A DNA stretch of 64,000 nucleotides from Leisingera sp. ANG-M7 (GCF_000813965.1 NZ_JWLI01000007.1:310001-374000), one strand, 5' to 3'. Counted from the stretch's first letter, positions 8,200 to 18,321 are shown. Program-made: numbers and translations. The notes: generated by a model from the letters alone, not told the origin.

Positions 8200-8277
8200 T
8201 CAGAACGCGCTGACCCCTCCGTCCGCCATGTGGCGCGGATAAAAGAAATACCAGAATGCGGCATAGCTACGGGTCAT
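8200..8277 (-). CDS. Aromatic-amino-acid leader peptide for aroG attenuation
   Basis: A 25-codon reading frame (ATG at 8275-8277, TGA ending at 8200) encodes a peptide containing SYAAFWYFFYP: six consecutive aromatic codons (Phe-Trp-Tyr-Phe-Phe-Tyr) plus an earlier Tyr. It ends shortly before a GC-rich hairpin with a T-run ahead of the DAHP synthase gene. This is the layout of classical ribosome-mediated attenuation: stalling when charged Phe, Tyr or Trp tRNA is scarce would prevent formation of the terminator. The Shine-Dalgarno is weak and I could not fix the promoter. Confidence rests on the codon run and position, which are very unlikely by chance. Confidence 0.85.
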   Translation of the reverse strand: MTRSYAAFWYFFYPRHMADGGVSAF

Positions 8278-8334
8278 GGGCCGGACGCTAGCGGAGATTC
8301 GCGGGGCTGTCACCCCTGAAAATCCCGCGCCCAA

Positions 8335-8372
8335 TAAAGCGCAAGGGCCCTCCGCTGCGGGAGAGCCCTTGG
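8335..8372 (-). terminator. Probable terminator of the chemoreceptor gene
   Basis: AAGGGC (8343-8348) pairs with GCCCTT (8365-8370), with an inner CTCC/GGAG stem. On the minus strand it is followed by a moderately T-rich stretch (GCGCTTTATTG). It lies about 20 bases after the chemoreceptor stop and upstream of the aroG leader, insulating the two units. Confidence 0.6.
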
Positions 8373-8392
8373 CAGTTTCCTGCGCGCAGACC

Positions 8393-10816
8393 TCAGAAGT
8401 CCTGCCACATGTCGCGGGCGGCATTGCCGTCACTGGCGGCGGCTGCAACCGGCGCCGGGCTGGGCTCGGCCGCCCAATCCTCATTGCCCCAGTCGTCATC
8501 GCCATGTGCCGAGGGCTGCGCTGCTGGCGCGGCCGGGGCTGCCAATGCGGCACTGCTGCCGTCCACCTGGAACCGCGTCACCAAGTCGGCAAGTTTCATC
8601 GCGTCGCTGTTCAGCATGTGTCCTGCGGCGGTGGCTTCCTCCACCATTGCAGCGTTCTGCTGGGTCACCTGGTCCAGCTGGGTGACGCCGGTGTTGATCT
8701 CATGCAGGCCGGTGGACTGTTCTTCTGCGCCTTCGGCGATTTCCGAGACCAGTTGCGAGATATGGCTGACGCGGCCCACAATGGACTGCAGCGCCTGGCC
8801 CGCGCGGCCGACCAGATCAACGCCCTGATCCACCTGACGGGAGCTGTCGGAGATCAGCGTCTTGATTTCCATCGCCGCGTCTGAGGAGCGTTGCGCCAGC
8901 GCCCGCACCTCTGACGCCACCACGGCAAAGCCGCGGCCGGCTTCGCCTGCACGGGCGGCCTCCACCCCGGCGTTCAGCGCCAGGAGATTGGTCTGGAAGG
9001 AAATGTCGTCGATCACCCCGATGATCTGGCTGATCTTGTTGGAGCTTTCCTCGATCCCGCCCATGGCGGCAACCGCATCCTGCACAACCTCGCCGCTGGT
9101 TTCGGCCTCCTGGCGGGCCTCGCGGACGGTGTTTTCCACGTTGCGGGCGCCCTCGGCTGCCGATTTCACGCTCGCCGTCAGTTCATCAATGGCAGCGGCG
9201 GTTTCTTCCAGCGTTGCCGCCTGGCTTTCGGTGCGGTGCGACAGGTCGTCAGAGGCCTGGCTGATCTCGGCGGCCCCGCTGCGGATGCTCGTCGAAGCCT
9301 CGATCACCTGCTGGACCGTGGCGTTCAGATTGTCGATCGAGCCGTTGAAATCGGCGCGCAGCTGTTCGTATTCCTCGGGGAACTCCTCGGCAATGCGGAT
9401 GGTCAGATCGCCATGGGCCAGCCGCGACAGACGCTCGCTCAGCTCGCGCACAACGCCCGCCAGTTCGGCGTCCTTGCTCTCCGCCTTCTGCGCTTCCGCC
9501 TCCTGCATCCGCACCAGCTCGTCGCGGAATTTTTCCAGCGCGCGGGCCATGTCGCCAACCTCATCGCCGCGGGTCTGGCCCTGGATCTCAACCGCGTTGT
9601 TACCCTCTGCCAGGCCGCGCATCGACATCACGATGCGGCGGATGCCGGAAGCAATGCCGGAGGCGATCACAAGCGCCAGAATACCGCCGATCAGGATGGC
9701 GCCGCCGATGGCCGCCGGGATCATGGTGCGGGTCTGTGCGCCCAGTTCCTCGTTCGCGGCACGGCGTTCAGACATGGCCGCGGTGCCGGCGGCCTGCAGG
9801 GTTTCCATGGTGGCGCGGAAGCTGTCAAAATATTCCTTGCCGCGGCCCTCGGCCACCATGTCGGCCATGTTGTCCATGGTGGCGGCGCTGCCGATCACCC
9901 GGCGCAGCTGCAGCATCGGCACCACCACTTCATTGCGCCATTCGTCAATGATCCCCGCCACCTTGTTCAGGCGGTTTGACTGCATCAGATTGTCCGCAAG
10001 CGCCAGCCGGAGGTCAGCCAGAACCTCGTTGAAGCGGCCGTTGCCCTCCATGTAGGGTTCCAGAAACTCCCGGTCGCCCGCCAGAAGGAAGCCGCGCATA
10101 CCGGTTTCCATGTCGACCGCGGCGGCCAGCAGGTCCTTGGCCCGGCTGATCACCTTGTGGGTCTGCTCCACCGCCTGCAGAGAGGTGTTCAGATAGTCCG
10201 CATCGGCAATGCCGGCATTGACCAGCGACATGAAGGTATTGCGGCGGTTGTTGAGCTCGACCTCCTCTTCCTCGATGACATTGGTCATCTCGGTGCGGAA
10301 CTGCTCGAAATAGACCCGGCCCTTGGATTTCTTCACCTCGGCGGCCATGTCATTCATGGTCATGGCGTCGCCGATTTCCTGGCGCAGCGCGATGGCGCCG
10401 GCAGCCACGTTTTCCTGCCAGCCAGTCAGGGTCTGTTCCGCCTCGTCCAGGGTGGCAAGCATTTCTGCATCACCTGCTGCCAGGCTGCGCAGGCTGGCGA
10501 GAGTTTCAGCGACCTGGCTCTTTCCCGCCTCGAACGGGACCAGGTATTCCTCCCGGCCTGCCAGAAGGTAGCCACGCAGGCCAGCCTCCATCTGCGAGGC
10601 AGCCTCAGCCAGGGTCTGCGAGCTGGTCAGGATTTCCTGGGTGTGATCCACCGCCTTGGCCGATTGATCCATCCGGCCCAGGTTGAAGACGGCAAGCACC
10701 CCCACCCCAAGCACCAAAAGAAGCGGCAGCACCGCAACGGAAACGATTTTCACCTTGGTACTGAGATTTGCCAGTGAAAACCGCCTGGCCGCGGATGTCT
10801 TCTTCTTTGCCATCAC
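8393..10816 (-). CDS. Methyl-accepting chemotaxis protein with two CHASE3-like sensor domains
   Basis: Transmembrane chemoreceptor of 807 residues. TM1 is at about 23-46 and TM2 at about 366-390. The periplasmic part contains two copies of a CHASE3-like signature: MEAGLRGYLLAGREEYLVP (near 76-94) and METGMRGFLLAGDREFLEP (near 236-254). A HAMP domain follows (about 390-445), then a long signalling domain with the hairpin tip QIIGVIDDISFQTNLLALNA and VEAARAGEAGRGFAVVA. The extreme C-terminus is an acidic, Pro/Ala-rich linker ending DMWQDF, which fits the aromatic-x-x-aromatic tether that docks CheR/CheB in other receptors. The start could be the first or second Met. No che genes are nearby, and the ligand is unknown. 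Confidence 0.93.
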   Translation of the reverse strand: MMAKKKTSAARRFSLANLSTKVKIVSVAVLPLLLVLGVGVLAVFNLGRMDQSAKAVDHTQEILTSSQTLAEAASQMEAGLRGYLLAGREEYLVPFEAGKSQVAETLASLRSLAAGDAEMLATLDEAEQTLTGWQENVAAGAIALRQEIGDAMTMNDMAAEVKKSKGRVYFEQFRTEMTNVIEEEEVELNNRRNTFMSLVNAGIADADYLNTSLQAVEQTHKVISRAKDLLAAAVDMETGMRGFLLAGDREFLEPYMEGNGRFNEVLADLRLALADNLMQSNRLNKVAGIIDEWRNEVVVPMLQLRRVIGSAATMDNMADMVAEGRGKEYFDSFRATMETLQAAGTAAMSERRAANEELGAQTRTMIPAAIGGAILIGGILALVIASGIASGIRRIVMSMRGLAEGNNAVEIQGQTRGDEVGDMARALEKFRDELVRMQEAEAQKAESKDAELAGVVRELSERLSRLAHGDLTIRIAEEFPEEYEQLRADFNGSIDNLNATVQQVIEASTSIRSGAAEISQASDDLSHRTESQAATLEETAAAIDELTASVKSAAEGARNVENTVREARQEAETSGEVVQDAVAAMGGIEESSNKISQIIGVIDDISFQTNLLALNAGVEAARAGEAGRGFAVVASEVRALAQRSSDAAMEIKTLISDSSRQVDQGVDLVGRAGQALQSIVGRVSHISQLVSEIAEGAEEQSTGLHEINTGVTQLDQVTQQNAAMVEEATAAGHMLNSDAMKLADLVTRFQVDGSSAALAAPAAPAAQPSAHGDDDWGNEDWAAEPSPAPVAAAASDGNAARDMWQDF

Positions 10817-10920
10817 ATCTGTCCCGGAAATTTCGGATGGCAGAGTTAAGCCAGAAGAAAATTACGATTCCCTTTCACCTGAAAAGTGAATCTTAAACGC
10901 CCGGGAAGTGCCGGGACGTA

Positions 10921-10952
10921 AAGAAAAACCCCCGCTCCTGTTGGAGCGGGGG
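10921..10952 (-). terminator. Rho-independent terminator after rplQ
   Basis: A perfect 10-bp stem (CCCCCGCTCC 10929-10938, GGAGCGGGGG 10943-10952) with a 4-base loop is followed on the minus strand by TTTTTCTT. It closes the alpha ribosomal operon. Confidence 0.9.
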
Positions 10953-10985
10953 CCAGACAGTGAACCTTGAGAGGTTCAGTGCGTC

Positions 10986-11414
10986 TTATTCGTCTGCTTC
11001 AGCAGCTGCTTCTTCTGCTTCCAGGCGGGCCTTGTCGGCAGCGCCTTTGGCGGAAACGTCGCGGTCGACGAACTCGATGATCGCCATCGGAGCCATGTCG
11101 CCGTAACGGAAGCCGGCCTTCAGAACACGGACATAGCCGCCCTGACGGTCCTTGTAGCGCGGGCCCAGAACCTCGAACAGCTTCGCGACGTCCTTGTCCT
11201 CTTTCAGCTTGGAAGCTGCCTGACGGCGGGCGTGCAGGTCGCCGCGTTTCGCCAGAGTGATCAGTTTTTCAATGATCGGGCGCAGTTCTTTTGCTTTGGG
11301 CAGGGTGGTCTTGATTTGCTCGTGCTCGATCAGCGAACCGGCCATGTTGGAGAACAGGGCCTTACGGTGCTCATGAGTACGGTTCAGGCGGCGGTAACCA
11401 CGTGCGTGACGCAT
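10986..11414 (-). CDS. rplQ: 50S ribosomal protein L17
   Basis: Large-subunit protein of 142 residues; [20 protein letters not shown] is the family N-terminus, followed by [16 protein letters not shown]. The C-terminal 25 residues are an acidic Ala/Glu-rich tail common in alphaproteobacteria. It is the last gene of the alpha operon, 135 bases after rpoA, and ends before a strong terminator. Confidence 0.96.
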   Translation of the reverse strand: MRHARGYRRLNRTHEHRKALFSNMAGSLIEHEQIKTTLPKAKELRPIIEKLITLAKRGDLHARRQAASKLKEDKDVAKLFEVLGPRYKDRQGGYVRVLKAGFRYGDMAPMAIIEFVDRDVSAKGAADKARLEAEEAAAEADE

Positions 11415-11549
11415 TTTTCAATTCCTTATCTTGCGTTTTGCTTTGTCAGGCGGCTGATGCGTGTCAGCCGCTCACCTTGGGGCGGGTGCCCATGTCGTCC
11501 CCGGCAGTCCGGGCATTGAAGAGGAGGGCCGGAGCCCTCCTCGAAACCT

Positions 11550-12566
11550 TTAGAAGCTGTCTTCGAACTTCTTGGCCAGATCTTCGATGTTGTCCGGCGG
11601 CCAGTCCTCGACGTCCATGCCAAGGTGCAGGCCCATGCCCGAGAGCACTTCTTTGATCTCGTTCAGCGACTTGCGGCCGAAGTTCGGGGTGCGCAGCATC
11701 TCGGCTTCGGTCTTCTGGATCAGGTCGCCGATATAGACGATGTTGTCGTTCTTCAGGCAGTTTGCCGAACGGACAGACAGTTCCAGTTCGTCCACTTTCT
11801 TCAAGAGAAGCGGGTTGAACTCCAGACCATCGTCCTCGTCCTGGCGGCCAGCCGATTCCGGCTCGTCGAAGTTGACGAAGATCGACAGCTGGTCCTGCAG
11901 GATGCGGGCGGCATAAGCCACGGCATCGTCAGGGGAGATGGAGCCGTCGGTTTCCACCTTCATGGTCAGCTTGTCATAGTCCAGAACCTGGCCCTCACGG
12001 GTCGGCTGAACGTCATAGGAGACCTTCTTGACCGGCGAGTAGATCGCGTCGATCGGAATCAGGCCGATCGGTGCGTCTTCCGGCTTGTTCTTGTCTGCCG
12101 ACACATAGCCTTTGCCGGTGTTCACGGTCAGTTCCATGAACAGGTCGGCGCCGTCGTCCAGGTGGCAGATCACGTGGTCGCGGTTCAGAACCTCGATGCC
12201 TGCGGTTTCAGCAATGTCGCCAGCGGTGACAACTGCCGGCCCCTTGGCATTGATCGACAGGCGCTTGGGGCCTTCGACTTCCATGCGCAAGGACACGCCC
12301 TTGAGGTTCAGAATGATGTCGGTGACGTCTTCACGGACACCGGCCACGGACGAAAACTCGTGCAGGACGTTGTCGATCTGCACGCTGGTGATGGCCGCGC
12401 CTTGCAGCGAGCTCATCAGGACGCGGCGCAGCGCGTTGCCCAGGGTCAGGCCGAAACCGCGTTCCAGCGGCTCTGCGACGACAGTTGCCTGGCGTGCAGG
12501 ATCGTTGCCCGGCTTCACTTCCAGCTGTGCCGGCTTGATCAGCTCTGCCCAGTTCTTATGGATCAT
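11550..12566 (-). CDS. rpoA: DNA-directed RNA polymerase alpha subunit
   Basis: Protein of 338 residues from the start at 12566, which is preceded by GGAGGGAA; a longer frame to 12596 lacks such a site and adds ten atypical residues. The N-terminal domain carries [21 protein letters not shown] (dimerisation and beta/beta' contact). The C-terminal domain (about 255-325) carries the [20 protein letters not shown] and [18 protein letters not shown] stretches that bind UP elements and activators. It sits in the canonical order rpsK-rpoA-rplQ. Confidence 0.97.
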   Translation of the reverse strand: MIHKNWAELIKPAQLEVKPGNDPARQATVVAEPLERGFGLTLGNALRRVLMSSLQGAAITSVQIDNVLHEFSSVAGVREDVTDIILNLKGVSLRMEVEGPKRLSINAKGPAVVTAGDIAETAGIEVLNRDHVICHLDDGADLFMELTVNTGKGYVSADKNKPEDAPIGLIPIDAIYSPVKKVSYDVQPTREGQVLDYDKLTMKVETDGSISPDDAVAYAARILQDQLSIFVNFDEPESAGRQDEDDGLEFNPLLLKKVDELELSVRSANCLKNDNIVYIGDLIQKTEAEMLRTPNFGRKSLNEIKEVLSGMGLHLGMDVEDWPPDNIEDLAKKFEDSF

Positions 12567-12679
12567 GCGTTCCCTCCATTCCTGTCCCTGCCCCATGTCC
12601 GGAAGGCCAAGGACGCCCGAGGTTTAAATGACGCACTGGGGCCCTGCGAATCAAGCGGGGCCCCAGCAAAAAATTCGAA

Positions 12680-13069
12680 TTAGACGCGGCGGCGCTTCGG
12701 CGGGCGGCAGCCGTTGTGCGCGATCGGGGTCACATCACGGATCGAAGTGATGTTGAAGCCGACAGCGGCCAGTGCGCGCAGAGCCGATTCACGGCCAGAG
12801 CCGGGGCCCTGAACTTCGACTTCCAGGGTCTTCACACCGTGTTCCTGGGCTTTCTTGCCCGCATCCTCAGCAGCCATCTGAGCCGCGTAAGGAGTGGATT
12901 TCCGGGAGCCTTTGAAGCCCATGGTGCCGGCGGACGACCAGGAGATCGCGTTGCCCTGCACATCGGAGATCAGGATCTTGGTGTTGTTGAACGAGGAGTT
13001 CACATGAGCAACGCCGGTGGCGATGTTCTTGCGCTCTTTGCGCTTAACGCGAGTCTTATCACGTGCCAT
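12680..13069 (-). CDS. rpsK: 30S ribosomal protein S11
   Basis: Small-subunit platform protein of 129 residues, standard length. [18 protein letters not shown] and the C-terminal [23 protein letters not shown] are diagnostic. It lies between rpsM (15-base gap) and rpoA (113-base gap). Confidence 0.97.
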   Translation of the reverse strand: MARDKTRVKRKERKNIATGVAHVNSSFNNTKILISDVQGNAISWSSAGTMGFKGSRKSTPYAAQMAAEDAGKKAQEHGVKTLEVEVQGPGSGRESALRALAAVGFNITSIRDVTPIAHNGCRPPKRRRV

Positions 13070-13084
13070 TGATCAAACCCTCCC

Positions 13085-13453
13085 TTACTTCTTCTTGCCG
13101 GCGATCGGCTTGGCCGGGCCCTTGCGGGTGCGGGCGTTGGTGTGGGTACGCTGACCGCGGACCGGCAGGTTGCGGCGGTGGCGCAGGCCACGGTAGCAGC
13201 CCAGGTCCATCAGGCGTTTGATGTTCATGGTCACTTCACGGCGCAGGTCGCCTTCGACGGTGTAGTTGGCGTCGATGTGCTCGCGCACGGCCAGAACTTC
13301 AGCGTCGGACAGTTCGTTCACACGACGGGTTGCGTCGATGCCAACAGCCTCACAGATGGCTTTCGCCGAGGTGTTGCCGATACCGGTGATGTAGGTGAGG
13401 GCGATGGGAACCCGCTTTGCAGTCGGGATGTTAACGCCGGCAATACGTGCCAC
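13085..13453 (-). CDS. rpsM: 30S ribosomal protein S13
   Basis: Protein of 122 residues. [20 protein letters not shown] is the S13 N-terminus, and [20 protein letters not shown] followed by the lysine-rich tail completes the family pattern. The start codon is GTG (minus strand), with AAGGAAAG upstream. A GGTTCCG/CGGAACC-type dyad precedes it near 13470-13495. It begins the rpsM-rpsK-rpoA-rplQ block, separated from adk by a terminator and a small secreted-protein gene, so it probably has its own promoter. Confidence 0.96.
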   Translation of the reverse strand: MARIAGVNIPTAKRVPIALTYITGIGNTSAKAICEAVGIDATRRVNELSDAEVLAVREHIDANYTVEGDLRREVTMNIKRLMDLGCYRGLRHRRNLPVRGQRTHTNARTRKGPAKPIAGKKK

Positions 13454-13678
13454 GTGTCACTTTCCTTTTCGTTGCGGTTCCGTAACGCCGGAACCTTTTT
13501 TCACAACACTTGACCGTGGCAGTGTGGCCAGAGGGTCCAGCATTTCGAGGTGGTAAGGCAGACAGACGAATCCATCCGCCGGGAATCATTCCCAGAAGGG
13601 ATGGGGTTGCCTATGTGGAAATGCCGCAAGGGTCAACCCGTGATCTGCGAAAACCCGGGGCCTGGGTGCCCTGCCCCA

Positions 13679-14074
13679 TCAGCTGCTGCAGGCAAAGAAG
13701 CGCAGCGGCTCCGGCTCGCCCATCCAGATGGATACGGTGCCGGGCTCCTCCGGATCCAGAACAATCGTGAACAGCTGCGGAAAATACTGCGGCCCGGGCA
13801 GTTCGCAGCGGCCCGTGTGGTCGGTTGCGCTGTAGCTGCGCTGGCCAAAGCGGATCGGAGGCTGGAAGCTGCAGAAGTACTCCAGCGAGTTGAAGCCGCT
13901 GCTGTTCAGGATCAAGCCGCCCCCGGCCGCATAATCCAGCATGCCGTCCTCGCTGATCAGCACCCGGTCGCAGGCAGCACCATCATCAAGATAGAGCTGC
14001 TGCGCAGACAGCGGGCCGGATATGGCAATCACCGCAGCGCAGGCGGCGGACAAGTGCAGGCGGAGTGCGGGCAT
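13679..14074 (-). CDS. Small secreted protein of unknown function
   Basis: Protein of 131 residues with a signal peptide (MPALRLHLSAACAAVIA, likely cleaved after SAQ) and four cysteines in the mature part that could pair as disulfides. I recognise no domain. The start at 14074 has GGAG at good spacing; the longer frame to 14116 runs into the adk terminator. It is inserted between adk and rpsM, just after the adk terminator, and in the same direction, so it may be transcribed separately from the ribosomal genes. Codon use looks like that of its neighbours. Confidence 0.65.
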   Translation of the reverse strand: MPALRLHLSAACAAVIAISGPLSAQQLYLDDGAACDRVLISEDGMLDYAAGGGLILNSSGFNSLEYFCSFQPPIRFGQRSYSATDHTGRCELPGPQYFPQLFTIVLDPEEPGTVSIWMGEPEPLRFFACSS

Positions 14075-14091
14075 CGGGGTCTCCGGAAATG

Positions 14092-14122
14092 AAAATGCCC
14101 CGTGCTTATGCAGCACGGGGCA
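14092..14122 (-). terminator. Rho-independent terminator after adk
   Basis: A perfect 11-bp stem TGCCCCGTGCT/AGCACGGGGCA (14096-14106 and 14112-14122) with a 5-base loop is followed on the minus strand by TTTTC. It ends the rplO-secY-adk block. Confidence 0.88.
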
Positions 14123-14145
14123 CTTCGATCCGGTAAACGGGCGGC

Positions 14146-14789
14146 TTATTCGCCCATAATCCAGGCCATGCTCTTGCGGACTTCCTCGATCGAGGCGAGG
14201 CCGTCCAGGCGCTGGAGGTTGCCCTTGGCGTAGTAGTAGCCAATCAGGGGCGAGGTCTTCTTGTAGTATTCCATCAGGCGGGTTTTGAGGCTGTCCTCAT
14301 TGTCGTCCGCCCGGCGCTGCACGTTGTCGCTGCCGCAGTTGGCGCATTTACCGTCTGCAGGCCAGGGTTTGGTCTGGTCGTGGTAGACCTCGCCGCAGCC
14401 GCCGCAGGTGGAGCGGCCGGTGATGCGGGCGACCAGCGCGTCGTCGTCGACCTGCATCTCGATCACGGCGTCGAGTTTCAGATCCATTTCATCCAGCAGC
14501 TTGGCCAGCGCATCGGCCTGGGCCAGGGTGCGCGGGAAGCCGTCGAAGATGAAGCCGCCCTCAGCGCCGCCCTGCAGCTTTTCGCGGATCAGGCCAATGA
14601 CGATCTGGTCGGTGACCAGCTTGCCTTCGGCCATGATGGCGGCAACTTTCTTGCCCATTTCGGTGCCGGAGGTCTGGGCCTCCCGCAGCATATCGCCGGT
14701 GCTGAGCTGCACCATGCCGCGGGATTCAACCAGGTAGCGCGCTTGCGTACCTTTGCCCGCACCAGGCGGGCCAAGGAGAATAATGTTGG

Positions 14790-14793
<4 letters not shown>
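14146..14793 (-). CDS. adk: Adenylate kinase
   Basis: Interconverts ATP plus AMP with two ADP. It has 215 residues with P-loop [12 protein letters not shown] at the N-terminus, the AMP-binding STGDMLR stretch, and FDGFPRT. The LID is long and carries two Cys-X2-Cys pairs (CGGCG and CANCG), the zinc-binding LID type. It overlaps the secY stop by 4 bases. A strong hairpin terminator follows. Confidence 0.97.
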
Positions 14794-16154
<1,361 letters not shown>

Positions 16155-16265
16155 GAAAAGGTCTCTTCTTTAGCGAAACGCCGCCCGGAACCGTTTTCCG
16201 GCTCGGGCGGCGTTCTAGGAAAACTCGGAGACTATGTAAGCGGCATTGGCGCCGCTCACAAGCCG

Positions 16266-16736
16266 TTACTCTGCGGCGGCGGGGGCTGCCACAGTCAGAG
16301 TGCCGCCAGCTTTTGCAACAGCGTCAACAGCTGCAGCGGATGCGCCGGTGACTGCGATGGTTGCTTTGGCGGTGATTTCGCCTTTGGCCAGGATGCGGAC
16401 GCCGTCCAGTTTGCGGCGGACCAGGCCGGAAGCAACCAGCGAATCCTCGGTGATGGAGGCTGCGTCCAGCTTGCCTGCGTCGATGAACTTCTGGATCAGG
16501 CCCAGGTTCACAACGGCGTATGCCTTGCGGTTCGGCTTGTTGAAGCCGCGCTTGGGCAGACGCTGGTACAAGGGCATCTGACCGCCTTCGTAGCCATTGA
16601 TCGAGACACCCGAACGGGATTTCTGGCCTTTGATGCCGCGGCCGCCCATTTTACCTTTGCCGGAACCCGGGCCACGGGCCACACGGGTGCGTTTCTTGGC
16701 GGCGCCTGCATTGTCGCGCAGTTCGTGAAGTTTCAT
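16266..16736 (-). CDS. rplO: 50S ribosomal protein L15
   Basis: Large-subunit protein of 156 residues. The chosen start gives [20 protein letters not shown], the standard L15 N-terminus, with AAGGAGAAG upstream; the longer open frame (to 16895) would read through the promoter. [20 protein letters not shown] is the Gly-rich signature. It is no longer adjacent to rpmD: about 1.6 kb with two DUF1127 genes intervenes. Confidence 0.96.
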   Translation of the reverse strand: MKLHELRDNAGAAKKRTRVARGPGSGKGKMGGRGIKGQKSRSGVSINGYEGGQMPLYQRLPKRGFNKPNRKAYAVVNLGLIQKFIDAGKLDAASITEDSLVASGLVRRKLDGVRILAKGEITAKATIAVTGASAAAVDAVAKAGGTLTVAAPAAAE

Positions 16737-16832
16737 GTCGCTTCTCCTTGCCGGATGTGGCCCCCGAAGCGTGATGGGCCAAACACGGCGTTTCTTGATT
16801 GGTGATTCCGTGGCGCAGAACGCCACCGGGTG

Positions 16833-16861
16833 CCTATAGACGGGTTGGGGGATGGGATCAA
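16833..16861 (-). promoter_or_regulatory. Predicted sigma-70 promoter for rplO-secY-adk
   Basis: On the minus strand TTGATC (16856-16861) and TATAGG (16833-16838) are separated by exactly 17 bases, about 97 bases upstream of the rplO start. The same arrangement with the same -10 occurs before rpmC, which supports both. It is needed if the terminators at 17.35, 17.83 and 18.32 kb are effective. Confidence 0.6.
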
Positions 16862-17349
16862 GCCCTGCGGGCGAGCCAGGCAAGGGGAAAGGCACCAGTG
16901 GCCGCCAAGGCCCCTGCCCTGCCGGTTGCGTGTCCTGCCGTCTGTCTCTGTTTCCGTTCCGCTTAGGGCCGTCCGTTAAAGGGTGGCGGCGCCGCCGGGG
17001 TGGAGATGGGATGGGGTTTCCCCCATGCGAAAACGCGTATGCGCGCTCCGGCTGCCAAACCGGAGCCCAGTTCCAGGTGCCGGGGGTGTCAGTCCCGGCG
17101 GTTGATCATGACCGGAGATGATTTTGGCAGAGCGGGGTTAAAACCCCGTAGGCGGTGCGTACGGTGGGTGCGCAACGGGCTGGCGACCCCGGTTTTGAAG
17201 ATCACGGAGTGCAGTGCCCGAACCGTGGGGGGGGGCGAGGAGCGCCCGCCCCGTTTTGCCGGAGGCAAACCTTCGGTTTGACGGGGCGGTTCGGGCGCTG
17301 CCCGGCGTGCCGCCAGGCGGTGACTTTTTGTTCTTGCCCGGACAACCAA
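16862..17349. other. Gene-free, structure-rich region upstream of rplO
   Basis: About 490 bases with no convincing gene. It contains several dyads: GGGGTT/AACCCC-type around 17134-17146, and a large interrupted inverted repeat at about 17216-17296 whose arms GCCCGAACC and GGTTCGGGC enclose GCCCCGT/ACGGGGC. Open frames on both strands here are Arg/Pro/Gly-rich and low quality. A dispersed repeat or small RNA is possible, but no promoter is assigned. Confidence 0.45.
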
Positions 17350-17384
17350 CAAAAACGCCCCCGCCGGGATGGCAGGGGCGCATT
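17350..17384 (-). terminator. Terminator after the first DUF1127 gene
   Basis: CGCCCC (17356-17361) and GGGGCG (17375-17380) form the stem; on the minus strand the hairpin is followed by TTTTTGTTGG. It sits about 50 bases beyond the DUF1127 stop at 17435. Confidence 0.75.
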
Positions 17385-17434
17385 TGGGCCAGGTTTTCGG
17401 AGAGGGAGGAGGATCCGTCAGCCGGCCAGGGAGA

Positions 17435-17650
17435 TCACTTGCCGTAGACGTGCTCGCGGGCGGCGCCGGGGATGGCGCAGCGGCTGAGGCCAATGTCCGC
17501 CAGGTCGCGGGCCGAGAGGGCGCGCAGAGCGTGCACAGTCTGCCGGTATTCGCGGCGCAGCTGCCAGTTCCGGTACAGGCCGGACAGGATGCCTGCAAAA
17601 CGGGCGGGGATGCCGGCAGAGACCGGCGCGGTGAGAGTTGAATAAGCCAT
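17435..17650 (-). CDS. DUF1127 (YjiS-like) small protein
   Basis: Protein of 71 residues ending RQTVHALRALSARDLADIGL followed by SRCAIPGAAREHVYGK. The L-x-x-L-x-x-R/H-x-L-x-D-I-G-I/L core is the DUF1127 signature. Members in alphaproteobacteria are small basic proteins; CcaF1 of Rhodobacter sphaeroides is an RNA-binding regulator. The N-terminal 25 residues are variable. It has its own downstream terminator and stands between rpmD and rplO, an insertion within the spc operon. It is paralogous to the gene at 17917. Confidence 0.85.
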   Translation of the reverse strand: MAYSTLTAPVSAGIPARFAGILSGLYRNWQLRREYRQTVHALRALSARDLADIGLSRCAIPGAAREHVYGK

Positions 17651-17829
17651 TGTTCTTGTTCCTTCGCTGCGCTGCCGGAACGTGCTTCCGGCGCGTCGCT
17701 TGATCTGTTCGTCTGAAGTGACAGGGAGATAAGGATGGTCCGGCAAGCCCGCAACGGCTGCTTCGGTCTGGCGGCTATGCGGCGGGCGCATAGCACAAAT
17801 GCGTGAGATATCTTGAAAGCCCTCAATAG

Positions 17830-17865
17830 AAAACGCCCCCGCCCCGCGAGGGGCAGAGGCGCTTT
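17830..17865 (-). terminator. Terminator after the second DUF1127 gene
   Basis: The inner stem GCCCC/GGGGC and outer CGCC/GGCG form a GC-rich hairpin; on the minus strand it is followed by GTTTTC. It separates the two DUF1127 genes into individual transcription units. Confidence 0.75.
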
Positions 17866-17916
17866 GGCCCGGGCATGAAGAGGAGGAGGAGAGGAGCGCC
17901 CGGGAAAAAGAAACTC

Positions 17917-18129
17917 TTAGCCGTAGACGTGCTGGCGCGCGATGTCGGCGATGTCGCTGCGGCGGACGCCGATGTCCGAGAGCTCGTGGTCGGACAGCGC
18001 GTCCAGCTCGTTGTAGGTGCGCTGGAATTCGCGGGCTTTGGTCCAGGAATCCACCAGGCCTTCGACGGTTGCGCGGATGCGGGCGGTCAGGCTGTGGCCG
18101 GTGTGTGCAGCGGAGATAACATGTGCCAT
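17917..18129 (-). CDS. DUF1127 (YjiS-like) small protein, paralogue
   Basis: Protein of 70 residues with TYNELDALSDHELSDIGVRR and a C-terminal ARQHVYG, closely matching the DUF1127 core and the tail of its neighbour at 17435. The N-terminal part (MAHVISAAHTGHSLTARIRA) differs from the paralogue's, so the duplication is old or the N-termini diverge freely. It has its own terminator downstream, and the rpmD terminator lies upstream, so expression is probably independent of the ribosomal operon. Confidence 0.87.
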   Translation of the reverse strand: MAHVISAAHTGHSLTARIRATVEGLVDSWTKAREFQRTYNELDALSDHELSDIGVRRSDIADIARQHVYG

Positions 18130-18321
18130 CGTTCAGGTCCTTCGTGTCTGATGCCGGGCCTATTCCCGGCGGTCTTTGTTCAGTCTTTCGATGTGACACC
18201 GAGATAGGACCGGGGAATGAGTCGAACAACTGACGCAACCGGCAAGCCGCTATGCACGCGCTGCAAGGGGCTTGCTGCCGGATTACCGGCCCGTCCGTCC
18301 TGCGAGGCTGCGCTCCAAACG

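Noticed and set aside
17089-17826. A 245-codon minus-strand frame across the first DUF1127 gene
   Set aside because: It runs through two terminators and over the DUF1127 gene in another phase, is Arg/Pro/Ser-rich and has no family resemblance.
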